Shown: positions 24,701-40,436, counted from the stretch's first letter. The stretch is DNA of 64,000 nt from Amphiduros pacificus (GCA_949316495.1 OX439004.1:1242501-1306500), one strand, 5' to 3'. Translations and numbers: made by a program. Notes: generated from the sequence alone by a model not told the origin.

Positions 24701-26655
24701 TACCAAAACTGGTTCAGAAGGTTAAAAAAATATATAAGATAGATTCATATTAAACATTTCATTTATCTCCTAGCAATATACCTATTTGAGTGTTTTACTT
24801 GCATTTTTTTGTCCAATCTTATTTATTCAAATATATTTCCAAGAAGAACCCTGTAAGCCAGGATACCACCAAACCTTGACAGTATTTCTTCCTCTTTGTC
24901 TTAGAGTATATCTGCTCACAAAAAATATAGATAATGTTGCTGGCCATACAGTCGCAACTATGTAACTCCTAATATAGATCCGAGGCAAGGGTCAAGTGAT
25001 AATTACAACTGTCCGCTTACACTTAACTGCAGAATCAGACAGAATTCTCTAAAATAACATTATCACTTCAGATTGACTATTTGCTTGAGAAGAGAGACTG
25101 TGTTCTTAACGCGTACACTGGCAGAATGTCTCATTTACCGTTTGCTGGAGAATATCTTCTCAGCAAAGATTAAACTGTGTTATATGCATATAAAATAGCT
25201 ATCATTGTTAAAGACAGTATTACCTGAAACACAATTGATTAATTTCAATGTTCAATATAATTCTCCATTTATTAATATATATTGATATAGAAATGTATCT
25301 ATTATAGGAATATTTATTTACTTATTTATGTATATTCTAGTCCCAAATGTAAAAGAGAAGGGATAGCTTGGGGAGATTGTCCAAGATGTCATTGTATAGT
25401 ATAACATACTCCGTCTATAATGTGCTGAATCTGGTTCATACAGATATCTTGAATCATGTGACATTCTTCACAGTTCTATTTTTAAGGGGGTGATTTTCTG
25501 TGCAGGATTCTAGAGGGCGCCACGTGGAGTATCTCATGTTGACTGAGGACACAATGCGTTCACTTCTACTTAATATGCTGAAATAAGTAACAATTCAACA
25601 GAGATAAAAGTATTGTGCATACAGAAAGTTCAGTTTATAATTTTAGGTTATGCAGCGATTGATTGGTTTTTGTTGCCATGGCGACCATCTGACCATAAAC
25701 ATCTATTGTGCCCAAAGTGTGGTCGATTTAGAGTCAATGCTCGTGTTAATATTTAGCATTCACTTAATTAAGGAAAAAGAGGGTTTCCTGTTAAGTGTTA
25801 AAGTGGACAATATAAGTTCACTTCAAAATTAAGATTTTAATAAGATGAAATCTTTTTTTTCTGAGTAACGTATAGGAGTAAAACTCAAGCAATATCTTAT
25901 TAAACAGAAAAAGTTGAGATTTAAGTTGAATTCCCTTGCAAACTGCTTTCTTACATAATATCACTTGAAAGTATATATCCATATGGTGTAACGCTCCTTT
26001 GATTGTTACTGTAAAGAAAGGCCACTTGTATAAACAAAATGTCGGCCGCTTAGATTTTGTCTCCATTTTGTGCCTTTGTGTCTGTTTGAAACATGCAATG
26101 GAAAATGGTGTATTTTTAATTCATCAGCAAACTTACATTTATGGACCTATAGTCTTATAACATGTTTAATGGATACCTAAAAGGGAGTTTTGTTTAAGAA
26201 TATTTATTATGTAATCAATCATAATATGACTGTGCAAATGTTGAAAAAGCAAAGACTTGTGTTTCAAATAGTATGCCTGTATGTAACGTGATTCTGTGAA
26301 TGTCTACCCGGATTATTTACTAACCGACCATGGGAACACAATTGTGATTTGTTTGGGATATTTAATTATATATCTTTTAAAGGGATAGAATTGTGTAATT
26401 TATTTTGTTTATTGGTTGGGAAGCAGATAAAGCTTGGCTCAGTACAACTAATATATACAGTCTGTGGCAATCTCAGCTCGCTGCACTCGTGAACAGTTCT
26501 CAGACCCACCAATCTAATTGTTTTATATTGAGGAAGTTCATCATATTACCAGTGTTGTTGAATGATTCTAGTGCAAGTATTGTTCGCTGAAGCTTTATGA
26601 CTTGAGGATGTTTGGAATAAGAAAATGTTAAAGTCAGTGATAGGGATATTGCATA
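24701..26655. other. Intergenic, no gene seen
   Basis: AT-rich DNA without a convincing reading frame, exon pair or repeat. A CTCF-core-like CTAGAGGGCGCC occurs at about 25510. Confidence 0.5.
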
Positions 26656-27732
26656 TCTTAGGAATGTGTCTACTAGGGAGGGTGAAAGCATGTGTCTACT
26701 AGGGAGGGTGAATGTCTACTAGGGAGGGTGAATACATGTGTCTACTAGGGAGGGTGGAGTATATGTCTATTAGGAGGGTGAATGCATGTGTCTACTAGGG
26801 AGGGTGAATGTCTACTAGGGAGGGTGAATACATGTGTCTACTAGGGAGGGTGTAGCATGTGTCTACTAGGGAGGGTGTAGCATGTGTCTACTAGGGAGGG
26901 TGAATGTCTACTAGGGAGGGTGAATGCATGTGTCTACTAGGAGGGTGAATGCATGCGTCTACTAGGGAGGGTGAATGTCTACTAGGGAGGGTGAATGCAT
27001 GTGTCTACTAGGAGGGTGAATGCATGCGTCTACTAGGGAGGGTGAATGTCTACTAGGGAGGGTGAATGCATGTGTCTACTAGGAAGGGTGAGGCATGTGT
27101 CTACTAGGGAGGGTGAAGCATGTGTCTACTAGGGAGGGTGAAACATGTGTCTATTAGGGAGGGTGAAGCATGTGTCTACTAGGAGGGTGAATGCATGTGT
27201 CTACTAGGGAGGGTGAATGTCTACTAGGGAGGGTGAATACATGTGTCTACTAGGGAGGGTGTAGCATGTGTCTACTAGGGAGGGTGAATGTCTACTAGGG
27301 AGGGTGAATACATGTGTCTACTAGGGAGGGTGTAGCATGTGTCTACTAGGGAGGGTGTAGCATGTGTCTACTAGGGAGGGTGAATGTCTACTAGGGAGGG
27401 TGAATGCATGTGTCTACTAGGAGGGTGAATGCATGCGTCTACTAGGGAGGGTGAATGTCTACTAGGGAGGGTGAATGCATGTGTCTACTAGGAAGGGTGA
27501 GGCATGTGTCTACTAGGGAGGGTGAAGCATGTGTCTACTAGGGAGGGTGAAACATGTGTCTATTAGGGAGGGTGAAGCATGTGTCTACTAGGAGGGTGAA
27601 TGCATGTGTCTACTAGGGAGGGTGAATGTCTACTAGGGAGGGTGAATACATGTGTCTACTAGGGAGGGTGTAGCATGTGTCTACTAGGGAGGGTGAATGT
27701 CTACTAGGGAGGGGTTGAAGCATGCGTCTACT
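26656..27732. repeat. Composite 20/26-bp minisatellite with higher-order duplication
   Basis: Units of GTCTACTAGGGAGGGTGAAT with or without GCATGT. The block 26821-27000 is repeated identically at 27301-27480 (480 bp apart), showing a recent larger-scale duplication inside the array. Confidence 0.95.
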
Positions 27733-27827
27733 GACAGAGCCTGAGTGTTTGTCTGCTGAGAAGTTTAGTGCATGTTGGCTACAAGGGGAAAAGTGTATAC
27801 AATTATATGATAGGAATATTTGAAACA

Positions 27828-27885
27828 TAAAGTTTAATCATTTAAAGTTTAGTCATTTAAAGTTTAGTCATTTAAAGTTTAATAA
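27828..27885. repeat. 15-bp repeat, about 3 units
   Basis: CATTTAAAGTTTAGT repeated. Confidence 0.85.
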
Positions 27886-30800
27886 TGAAGTTTCAAGCTC
27901 CAGCAAATTGCCAGAAATGTGGTTAAACCATCATTCAGTTGGTAAACACAAAATATACAATGTAAGAGAAATACTTGTACGATTTAAGATTAAAAGAGTA
28001 TGTTTTTATTGTACTAAATGATTTTTAATTAGATTTTAATATGTCTGTGAAATGAAGAATGCAATTTTAAACAGTTGAACTATTTTAATATCAAATTGCA
28101 CTTGAATGTTTAAGAGCACATTCTCCAGAAGTGATAATTGCCGCTGCATGTTTTCTAAGTGATATGAATGTCTCAGCCATATTGGATCTCCTCTGTTTTT
28201 GTCAATGCAAACCTCAGTATTGTTAAAATGTTAATAAATGTTAACATTCCTTTAATATAAATTAAGATGCGTCTTTTTTTTGTCTTGCCCCTTTCTCCCA
28301 AAACAGGATGCATATTGTTATTACTCTGTCCATCAGTGTTGTCCATCTGTTTGTCCCAAAGTTTTATTCCTGGTCATATCTTGGCCATCAGACAAGTTGA
28401 CAGGTTGACCTTACATGAAATTACAGTGAAAACCATCTCAGTTTGACCATATACCATTTGAAATGGCTAAAAACAAGGTTTATAAATATATTTTTAAGGT
28501 TTCAAATTGAGCCTCATTTTGGCCATCAAAGCAAGAGTGAAAAGAGCAGAAATTCAAACTCAAGTAAATTAACGGAAAGTAAAAGTTGTCTTCAGATTCT
28601 CTATTATAACAAACACTTCTCAAAAATGAAAAATGATGTTGACCCCAAAACACCTAATAAATTTCAACAAGGGAAAGGTATATTACGATTGCAAATGTTC
28701 CCCAGACCTGGTGCGAGTTATACTATAATTTTAGAATATGCTGTCAAAATTTAGTCATTCAGAACGATGTAGTATTGTAAACCATGTAATCAGTGAGAAA
28801 AGAATTTGGCAGATTTGTGAATTTAGAGAGTGAATATGAAATATTTAATCCTGTAATGCCCAAGTCAGCTTATGAGACCCAGATAAGCAATTTACTTTTT
28901 TTATATCTAAGTTCCAGGTTTCTCGTCAAACAAAACTTACATAATAATGTCATTACATGATAATGATACAGGTTCATACAGGTCATCATCCTGTTTGATT
29001 AAGCTGCATGGCTGACTTTATATTGCCAGATAAGATTAATAGAGAGTTCAATAAGGTCATCCTTCCCTGTAAAATAGAAACTGGTTTACCAATGTCTGTT
29101 TTCTCAGCTATTTTCATATTTCAGTCCACCATAGAATCGAACCTTGATCAATTCTTATGATTTTCTTTGTACGTATATAATTATGTTTTGTGAGATCATG
29201 CAGTGATTGAGAAGTATGGATAAATGTTACAGAAACCACAAGCTCTCCCCTTCAAATGCATGGTGCAACTAGGTCTGGCTAAGCTGAATATCAAACTCCG
29301 GAATGCCGCAGGAACTTGCTGTATGGCACTCCATTCACTGATTGCCTCTCATACACACTGAGTAGTTATATAACAGAAGGGTTATTTACTTAATAGAACG
29401 GTTTGGATTCATTTGATAGTTATATATTCCAGGTCAAAGTTCACGAACAAGAACTTGACACCCCGTCCTCCTTGGCAGGGCCTGCTTTGATTGCTGGATT
29501 TACATTATGACCTCACAATATTGAGAACATTTGAAAATCTTGAATATTGTTCTTTTGGGATGATAACATGCTGATCTGGTGGATTGTATTCAAGCCTCTC
29601 TGTTGATTGCAGGTATGTGTTCAGGATAGAAAGTGGCATTATGATTTATGTCTTGAAATGAGATTTTAAACTTAATATCAGTGTTCAGCCGTAAGTCATC
29701 TACCCTCCATTACAGGATTTCTCTCCATATCAGTCCCCGCTGTCATTGATTTAAAATCCGTTCAGGATCGGCTGCAAGTAAAGAATATTAAGGCAAGAAT
29801 ATGTGAGTAGAATGTTCAGGCTGAAAGATCTTTCAAATTGGTTCCGGCGGAAGGATCTATTGAGATTCTTCCACCAAAACCAATAGAAAACGAAACTAAA
29901 AATTAAAAATTAAATAGTTCGGCAGAGGGATGATCTGTGAAAATAGTTCGGCAAAGGGATGATCTACAAAAAAATTATTTCATGGGTGCAGAACACTATT
30001 GGAGCACCCAGTATGGGATAATCATTTAAATCTGTTTACCGATAGGTGAAAAATTACATGAATATTCACACAAAAACTGCTTTGGACAAATTGGTCAGCG
30101 TCTGGGCCAGATACCTGATCACAGATCATGGCCTGATGTTGATCAGTTCTGATTGGATGATATTTTGGTAGGCATGATGAGTATTATATTAATATAGGCA
30201 AATGTAGTGAGAAGATGGAACGACCTGCAATACTACGCTTGTAATAGAGTATAAGTAATCCTGCCAAATTAAGATGTATGTGTGTGTGTGTGTGTATGTG
30301 TATGTATGTGTGTGTGCATATATTGAAAAAGAGAAGTTGTTCATTTATGGTCATGTTTTAAACATTTAAAATATGAGCTTTTTTGCGACATAAACATATA
30401 TTTTGCTGTAACCTATCCAAAGGTCTTCTAATACTGTAAAACTTAACTATTTCTTAATATATTATTGACCAAATATCACCAAAAATTATTCTTCAAAGTG
30501 TGAAGCAGAGTTGTAATATCTATGGATTCAGGGTCAAATATGCCAGGAACAGACTAGTCTGGTATCAGCTCTATATAAATTTTATTATTATCATTATGGG
30601 TAAAGGTAAATTCCACGCTGTGGAATTTCACACAGACTGTCAATACTAATCCCCTCACACAAGGACCTAATATTTCACACTTATTTCACACAATATACAC
30701 ATGAATGTCTTCACTCCAGTTGAACTCTGTCTCTTCCATGTGGGTGACTGTGTTGGCCAGCGCCGCGGATATTGAGGTCTGCCGGCGTGAATCATCAGCT

Positions 30801-32088
30801 CTGTGGCATTGTTGGGGCCATAGGGAATCTGAAAAACTAAGATAGTGTCGAAGTTGTGTGCCCAATCTCTCATATACAACTGAAGGGATGAAAGCTTAAA
30901 TCACAACCTTGAATGAGATCATTTTTAATCTATGTATATAGTTATTAATTTTACTTTCATGCCTTTAAAGTGAGGATATTTCTGATCTGTTTCATCCAAT
31001 CCTTAAATTCAGTGTTTCAAAACTTAACCTGACCCTACCTTGATAAATATTTCTACCCAAATCTGAGATCACTTCAAAAAAAATAAAATAAATCAGAAAA
31101 GCCTGTGATCCAATTGAGGGAGTAATGGAGATCAATGGTGTCCCATAGTATCCCGTGTTCAGTGTGGCGTGACAATGGCTTCTACAAGTTGTAGTTATTT
31201 GCAAATACTGTATTATGAGTAATTAAACAACAGGGATGCAAAAATTGTACATTTCCACCACTCAATCACCGTTTTTTATTTCTCTTGGAACGCAATCTTC
31301 AACTCCATGAAAGAGATATGTTTAAAAAGCACAAGAGACTAAAAATGCTTTGCTATCTTCGCACTGAATGGATAATATCCTTTAAATTTTAGGATGTACA
31401 TTACTACATTGTTTTTAATCAAATTGGAAGTTTTTATATAGTAATACTACATTTCAACCCATTGTTGAGATCAAACCTATTCTTATCATTTGGTTTGCAA
31501 ACAGCTCATGGTTGGTGCCCTCCCCTGCCCCGGAGGTACCATACCTTACCTGACACCATGAACGCTGCCCACCCACTCACTGCAGATCACAATGCCCTGC
31601 TTGCTCGCCCTGGGTCAACACAAGGAAATGACAGGTTCTGGGAAAATGTGATCAATAAACAGATTATTTCCCATAAAACCCCAAATTATAAAGGCAATAC
31701 CTCATTTTACACTATCGTCTGCTCTATTACTGAGAGGTCTGTGCCATTTTGATTGGATTAGGATATTTAATATCAAGGCAAGTAAAAGAACAATGGTGAT
31801 GTGTGTGTTTGAGGAATAATTACAATAGGATGCATATGTGTCCTTGGTAACTGATACACTGTAGGATGACATATTACTAGATGTCTGCAAGGCCTTCGAC
31901 GCTGTGGGCTCCATTCTGAACGAACAATAGATACACAAAGCATTTGACAGCATTCAGGTCAAGATTTTGTCGTAAACATCCCCCACGGGGCTAAAAATAC
32001 AGGGATAAAAGTGGACCTTGGAGGCTCTATAGAAGTCATTATAAATGTAAATATAGTGTCCACAGGGTAGCATAGATGTGGTGGGTGT
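27886..32088. other. Intergenic, no convincing gene
   Basis: Unique AT-rich DNA with a short (TG)n at about 30272-30318. A small GC-richer stretch (31503-31635) bounded by CAG and GGTT could be an exon but has no recognisable protein. Confidence 0.4.
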
Positions 32089-32348
32089 TAAGAGGACACT
32101 CCAGCCTGGCTGATATGGTGACTCCTGAGGCATGAGGAAGGGACGCAGCCAAGCATACCAGCCAGCCAGCTCACCCCTCTGCCCAAGTCTCGCCTAATCA
32201 CGGAGTGTCACCGCGACATAGACACAGCCACCTTCACGAGACATCCTCACTCAACATGCCAGCCCACCACCGACATGCCAGCCCACCACAGACATGCCAG
32301 CCTACCACAACATGCCGCTGACACACGCTAGCAAGGCACCATGAGACG
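32089..32348 (+). other. Candidate non-coding or first exon upstream of the GT92 gene
   Basis: This C-rich stretch stands out from its AT-rich surroundings and ends in CACCATGAGAC followed by a strong GTGAGT donor at 32349. It contains a short repeat of CATGCCAGCCCACCAC at 32258-32305. It could be a first exon of the GT92 gene, or of an unrecognised gene. Splicing its ATG directly to the exon at 38425 would meet a stop at once, so if it belongs to GT92 it would be 5'UTR. No transcript evidence is available. Confidence 0.2.
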
Positions 32349-32924
32349 TGAGTGTTACCCTGATACTCTACCTTTTGTATATCCATTGCCAGGTTTATCA
32401 CCTGTAAGAGAACAAGCTTGTTGCACTTGCTTACACTTAAAGAATATATGAAATCAATCTATGTCATCATGTATATTATTATAACTGGATACTTGTACAG
32501 AGGCAAGCACAAAATTGAAGTCATAAGGTTGTCAAACCTCTCAAAGTAGATCAGTTAAATGTTTTGATATAGAATATGAGTGTATTTATACAACAGTTAA
32601 GTGTGGTTTTAGTAATAACACAAGTTGACATTAGATACCCGCACAGTTACACACACACCAGTATTTCTGTTAAAAATTCTTTGATTTCAACAAAAGGTTA
32701 ACTATACTAATAAAAAATAGTTCAATATATTTGCAATATTTGCAGAGTAAAACATGATATCTTGAAAAGTTTATTTCAAAATCATGGGGAAAGAATATGT
32801 CATATAAATGTGAAAGGCAGGTGAGATTATTTATTAGGATTTCAAATGTATATGAAGCTTGTTGCAAAAATGTTGCAGTGTGGATTGTTTGAGGGGGGTC
32901 AATCACTTTGATGAGGGCGGTCAT

Positions 32925-34640
32925 TGAAGCTTGGACGATAGGCATTGTCGGTATAGTGTAGCTGGATGCAGCGGGGAGGCTAGTGAAGCTTGGACGATAG
33001 GCATTGTCGGTATAGTGTAGCTAGATGCAGCAGGGAGGCTAGTGAAGCTTGGACGATAGGCATTGTCGGTATAGTGTAGCTGGATGCAGCAGGGAGGCTA
33101 GTGAAGCTTGGACGATAGGCATTGTCGGTATAGTGTAGCTGGATGCAGCAGGGAGGCTAGTGAAGCTTGGACGATAGGCATTGTGGGTTTAGTGTAGCTG
33201 GATGCAGCAGGGAGGCTAGTGAAGCTTGGACGATAGGCATTGTCGGTATAGTGTAGCTGGATGCAGCAGGGAGGCTAGTGAAGCTTGGACGATAGGCATT
33301 GTGGGTATAGTGTAGCTGGATGCAGCAGGGAGACTAGTGAAGCTTGGACGATAGGCATTGTCGGTATAGTGTAGCTAGATGCAGCAGGGAGGCTAGTGAA
33401 GCTTGGACGATAGGCATTGTGGGTATAGTGTAGCTAGATGCAGCAGGGAGGCTAGTGAAGCTTGGACGATAGGCATTGTGGGTATAGTGTAGCTGGATGC
33501 AGCAGGGAGACTAGTGAAGCTTGGACGATAGGCATTGTGGGTATAGTGTAGCTGGATGCAGCAGGGAGGCTAGTGAAGCTTGGACGATAGGCATTGTCGG
33601 TATAGTGTAGCTGGATGCAGCAGGGAGACTAGTGAAGCTTGGACGATAGGCATTGTGGGTATAGTGTAGCTGGATGCAGCAGGGAGACTAGTGAAGCTTG
33701 GACGATAGGCATTGTCGGTATAGTGTAGCTAGATGCAGCAGGGAGGCTAGTGAAGCTTGGACGATAGGCATTGTCGGTATAGTGTAGCTAGATGCAGCAG
33801 GGAGGCTAGTGAAGCTTGGACGATAGGCATTGTGGGTATAGTGTAGCTGGATGCAGCAGGGAGACTAGTGAAGCTTGGACGATAGGCATTGTGGGTATAG
33901 TGTAGCTAGATGCAGCAGGGAGGCTAGTGAAGCTTGGACGATAGGCATTGTGGGTATAGTGTAGCTAGATGCAGCAGGGAGGCTAGTGAAGCTTGGACGA
34001 TAGGCATTGTCGGTATAGTGTAGCTGGATGCAGCAGGGAGGCTAGTGAAGCTTGGACGATAGGCATTGTGGGTATAGTGTAGCTAGATGCAGCAGGGAGG
34101 CTAGTGAAGCTTGGACGATAGGCATTGTCGGTATAGTGTAGCTGGATGCAGCAGGGAGGCTAGTGAAGCTTGGACGATAGGCATTGTGGGTATAGTGTAG
34201 CTAGATGCAGCAGGGAGGCTAGTGAAGCTTGGACGATAGGCATTGTGGGTTTAGTGTAGCTAGATGCAGCAGGGAGGCTAGTGAAGCTTGGACGATAGGC
34301 ATTGTCGGTATAGTGTAGCTGGATGCAGCAGGGAGGCTAGTGAAGCTTGGACGATAGGCATTGTGGGTTTAGTGTAGCTGAATGCAGCAGGGAGGCTAGT
34401 GAAGCTTGGACGATAGGCATTGTGGGTTTAGTGTAGCTAGATGCAGCAGGGAGGCTAGTGGAGCTTGGACGATAGGCATTGTGGGTATAGTGTAGCTAGA
34501 TGCAGCAGGGAGGCTAGTGAAGCTTGGACGATAGGCATTGTCGGTATAGTGTAGCTGGATGCAGCAGGGAGGCTAGTGAAGCTTGGACGATAGGCATTGT
34601 GGGTATAGTGTAGCTAGATGCAGCAGGGAGGCTAGTGATA
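32925..34640. repeat. 59-bp minisatellite (about 29 units)
   Basis: Units contain GAAGCTTGGACGATAGGCAT, TGTCGGTATAGTGTAGCTGG and ATGCAGCAGGGAGGCTAGT. Alternatives GTCGG/GTGGG, GGATG/AGATG and GGCTAGT/GACTAGT are mixed among otherwise identical units. Confidence 0.97.
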
Positions 34641-35097
34641 TTTCTACATGAATTAGTGCCTCCCAAACCGTTGCACAGTTTTAATGCAGATTGTTATGTG
34701 ATTTGTCTTTGACGCAACCATTACCAACTATACCAGGTCAGCCTTGCTTGGCAATTAGAGACATTCTTTTACAGAAAAAAAACATATGACAGTCATTGGG
34801 TATCACGCAGGATCACATTCAAATATTTTTGTCAAGACATTTGTAAATAGACAATGCATTATCACATTTTTCATAATTCCAGCTCAAGAATTTACATGTT
34901 TTTGGCAAGCATTCACAGACACACTTAATATACTGAATATGAAATAAATTAGTAAAATTAGCATGAAATTATATTTTTGTGAATGTCAATATAATTAAGG
35001 CTTTTGAGAGGAATATCAAATTATGTAATGCAACAAATTTTTTTAAACGCTAAAAAATGTGCTTTAATTGTGCATTTAATTCATTTTAAATCTGAGA

Positions 35098-35505
35098 TAT
35101 GAGATCTCTGAAATCATTAGGGAATCTCTGAAATCATTAGGGAATCTCTGAAATCATTAAGGAATCTCTGCAATTATTAGGGAATCTCTGAAATCATTAG
35201 GGAATCTCTGAAATCATTAGGGAATCTCTGAAATCATTAGGAATCCCTGAAATCATTAGGGAATCTCTGAAATCATTATGGAATCTCTGAAACCATTAGG
35301 GAATCTCTGAAATCATTAGGGAATCTCTGCAATCATTAGGGAATCTCTGAAATGATTAGGGAATCTCTGAAATCATTAGGGAATCTCTGCTCTCATTAGG
35401 GAATCTCTGAAATCATTAAGGAATCTCTGCTTTCATTAGGGAATCTCTGCTTTCATTAGGGAATTTCTGCAATCATTAGGAATCCCTGAAATCAATAGGG
35501 ATTTT
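35098..35505. repeat. 20-bp minisatellite (about 20 units)
   Basis: Units of GGGAATCTCTGAAATCATTA, with some AAT changed to CAAT, CTCTC or CTTTC. Confidence 0.95.
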
Positions 35506-36139
35506 AAAAAAATGCATGAAATATGGATGTGAATTTACAAAAATATATATGTAACATTGATAGTGAAAACTAGCGTTGGGGGAAATGTTGAATATTGGGA
35601 CCAATGAATTCCTGTATGCATTATAAAGTGCATCCCTGTGTAGATGCAGACGAGGTCCCGAGGACGAGGTAGTTAGGGAGTAAGTGGAGATGTGGTTGCG
35701 TGACTGGTGGCAACCAGGTGAAGCTACCCAGGCGAGACATCTATCAAACCACTTAATGAGCACGTAATAGGTCACATGATAGGTCTGTCTGGTGTGCATC
35801 TCGCCTCCACCTCACCTCAGATGGCCATAATACACCAGTCATATCACAATGTCATTATATTCATGTCTGATTATTCTTGTATTCAACAAACTACCTATTA
35901 TCACTCATTATAGGGGGCACCACCTATTTCTAGTGTAAATAGAGCTTACCAACCTCCAATCAGGCCAAGTCCAGATGGGAGCCTCAGGGCCTAAGGTTTG
36001 TTACATAAGAGCCTCTCTGATAGGTTTATTCCAATGAATTTCTTGACTGGTTAATCTATTAATATATTGGTGGAAGCCCTCATTCTGTGACATTCTGTTC
36101 TATCAACCCAGAAATAAAAATTAGCCAACAGTATTTACT

Positions 36140-36492
36140 GTAACTGGTTGAAATAGCTCAGTTGGTAGAGTATTCGTCTTTAGACCCAGGGATTCACTGT
36201 TCGATACCTAACCAGCTACTGTGAGCAGGGAGCGCCTCCTAGGTGTTTGACTTGAACAGCCCCAATCATAACTAGAGTAGGGGAGACATCATCATTAATT
36301 GTATAATGTAAATGGCTCCAGAATGAAGGCTATGATATTTCTATACACACACACACACATACACACACACACACACACACAAGGCAGCACTATATCTGCT
36401 ACAAGTAGGTCTCATCTGAAATAATGTTGAAAGTGATGTAAACTCCCAAACAAACAAACAAAACAAACAAACCAAACAAACAAACAAACAAA
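36140..36492 (+). mobile_element. tRNA-headed SINE containing a (CA)n tract
   Basis: The head has A box TAGCTCAGTTGGTAGAGTAT and B box TGTTCGATACC. A (CA)n run at about 36342-36380 splits it from a tail (CACTATATCTGCTACAAGTA ... AATAATGTTGAA) shared with the SINE at 43.8 kb, ending in a (CAAA)n tail. It may be one element or two abutting ones. Confidence 0.55.
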
Positions 36493-36536
36493 ATTACATA
36501 CATTTCAAAGATTATGCCTCCTATGTTTATTGTGTA

Positions 36537-38424
<1,888 letters not shown>

Positions 38425-38511
38425 ATTGTTAAAATGGAAAAGTTATTTATGCAGATCCCCAATTGATTGAAGAATTTGACCATGAAACTCTACAGTATGG
38501 ACAATGACCAG
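38425..38511 (+). other. 5' exon of the GT92 gene with a short upstream ORF
   Basis: A polypyrimidine tract ending in CAG at 38424 precedes this segment and a GTAAGG donor follows at 38512, so it reads as an internal 5' exon. It holds the main start codon (38482). Upstream is an ATG at 38434 opening a ten-codon uORF (MEKLFMQIPN) that stops at 38466. Upstream ORFs of this kind often lower translation of the main ORF; that is an inference here. The first exon and promoter are not identified. Confidence 0.55.
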
Positions 38512-40116
38512 GTAAGGCTAATGTGTTTTAACCCCATACTCCTCTTCAGAGGAACCTGATATCGAAAGGTTAATGATTATCAATTATAGATATGCCAGTG
38601 ATATGACAAATATTTAAGAAATAAAAATCTTAAATATCATCATCACAATTATCTAATTATTCCCTAAATGCTTCTTAACCTCATTATTTTCTGATTTCAG
38701 AGGAGCTGTAGCTCTACCTCCTACTGTATGGTCAGAAAAGTGCTGTTAGTTTTCATGGCATTTTGCATACTTTCTGTTGTTTATTATGGTCTCTTCTCAC
38801 CCGGAAGTTGCGACCCCAACTCTCCACCAGAGGACGCCATTGCATCGTCCGTCCAGACTCAAAGACATTTTGTTGCATTTGACTCTCACCAGAAAGAAAG
38901 GACAAATAAACATCAGCCAGTTTATAACATATCTCAACATAAAACTCTACACTACCACCAGGGACTAGAACTATATATTCACACTGCATTTCTAGATGAC
39001 AGATTTCCAGAAACCATAATCAGAATAATTGGACTGCAAAAGAAAGATGAAATCAAACAAGAATTTGTGTGTAAATGGAAAACTAGACAATATGGTATTC
39101 AAACATCAATAGAGGTCAAAGCAAACAGGGTTCTCATAGATCCAACATGGCCGCATTGGAGTTTATACTTAGCTGTAACATTTGACTGCCATTTTCCCCC
39201 CAAATCAAACCTATCATATATAGAGCTTGTATCAAAAGATGGCGTTCATTCCTACAGTCTCCAGGTGGAACAGACCATGCGACCTTCAGGCCGTGAGAGA
39301 GGAACGCTTGCAGTCTGTGTCAAACCTATAACGGGCCAGTTCAAGGTTGCACGGATCGTAGAATGGTTTGAGATTATGAGGATGGTGGGTATTACAGACT
39401 TTCTGTTATACACCACAGATATAATAGGATCAGCCAGGTTTGTTGTGGAGTACTACAAAAGTCTCGGTGTTGCTAAAACCATCACCTTTCCATATTTGAT
39501 GTCTATTCTTCAACATATTGATGATCCTCCTATGAAGTCTGGGGAGGAACGATATGCTGCTTATCAGCAAACATATCTAGTTGCCATGAATGACTGCTTA
39601 TACAGATTCAGAGGTCAGTATGAAAACCTGCTTTTTATTGATATTGATGAAGTACTTCTCCCCACCCAGGAGGACAGGACGCTGATTGACGTCATCAAAA
39701 ACATTCGCAAAAGTTATATTTATGGTGCCGGATATTTGTTCAAAACAGCTTGGCACTTTGAAGAGCATCAAGATAAAGATGATACAATTCCACTATATAT
39801 GTATATGCACAGACACAGTAAAGGATCACCACCAGCTGATAATCAGCCAAAAAGTATAATAGTCACAGACAGAGCTATTTCTCTTAACTTCCATTCAATC
39901 TTGGATGTGCCTAGTTCCGAGTATAGCAACGAGGAGTTGCCATGGCAGAACACAGCATACATACATCACTTCCGAGGCAAGTGTGATGACAAGTTTGAAG
40001 ACTGGAGGTGTAAGGAATTATTTAAAAAATATCAACAAGATCCTGTCTTGCCAAGATACAAGGAAGGCCTCAATAAGAGAATTGGACAGATTATAGAAAG
40101 ACTAGACCTCCATTAG
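38482..40116 (+). CDS. GT92 (DUF23) family glycosyltransferase, type II membrane protein
   Basis: Coding exons 38482-38511 and 38701-40116 join in phase 0 across a GTAAGG...TTTCAG intron, giving 481 residues. The start at 38482 is preferred: A at -3, and it continues in frame through the splice to the second Met at 38728, which has T at -3. A short Ser/Cys-containing cytoplasmic tail is followed by one membrane anchor (VLLVFMAFCILSVVYYGLF), a variable stem, then the GT92 catalytic region. That region has the block VARIVEWFEIMRMVGITDF at about residues 218-240, the acidic metal/sugar-nucleotide motif FIDIDEVLLP at about 322-331, and a C-terminal HHFRGKC block. Family knowledge: C. elegans GALT-1, a GT92 enzyme, adds galactose to core fucose of N-glycans in the Golgi. 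The donor and acceptor here cannot be read from sequence. The ORF is unbroken and close to usual family length. The catalytic part lies in one exon, which could reflect a retrocopy or simply the family's gene structure. Confidence 0.88.
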
Positions 40117-40436
40117 GGTTGTCACATGTAAGCTTTCAATCAGCTTCTTGGGGGTTTTGTCTCATATGATTTTGCATAACTTTGACTTGAAATATATAGG
40201 TTGTGATATGATTTTTAACATTTATAATAAGATAAGGTAAAACTAAATATATTCCATTTAATATTGTATGGCAGTTAATATCCCAAAATCCTAAACCCTC
40301 CATCGAATAATTTATGTTATTAGTTCATGTTTTAAAAGCCCTCAAGAAAAGACCTTTTTGACATTTAGTTTTTACATGCAGAGAATATTCTGACCAGTGG
40401 TCAGCACCGGTATCAATGCTTCCATGCAAAGAAGTA

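Noticed and set aside
31462-31752. Plus-strand 96-residue frame as a gene
   Set aside because: No domain, weak splice signals and no partner exons; kept only as a possible exon note.
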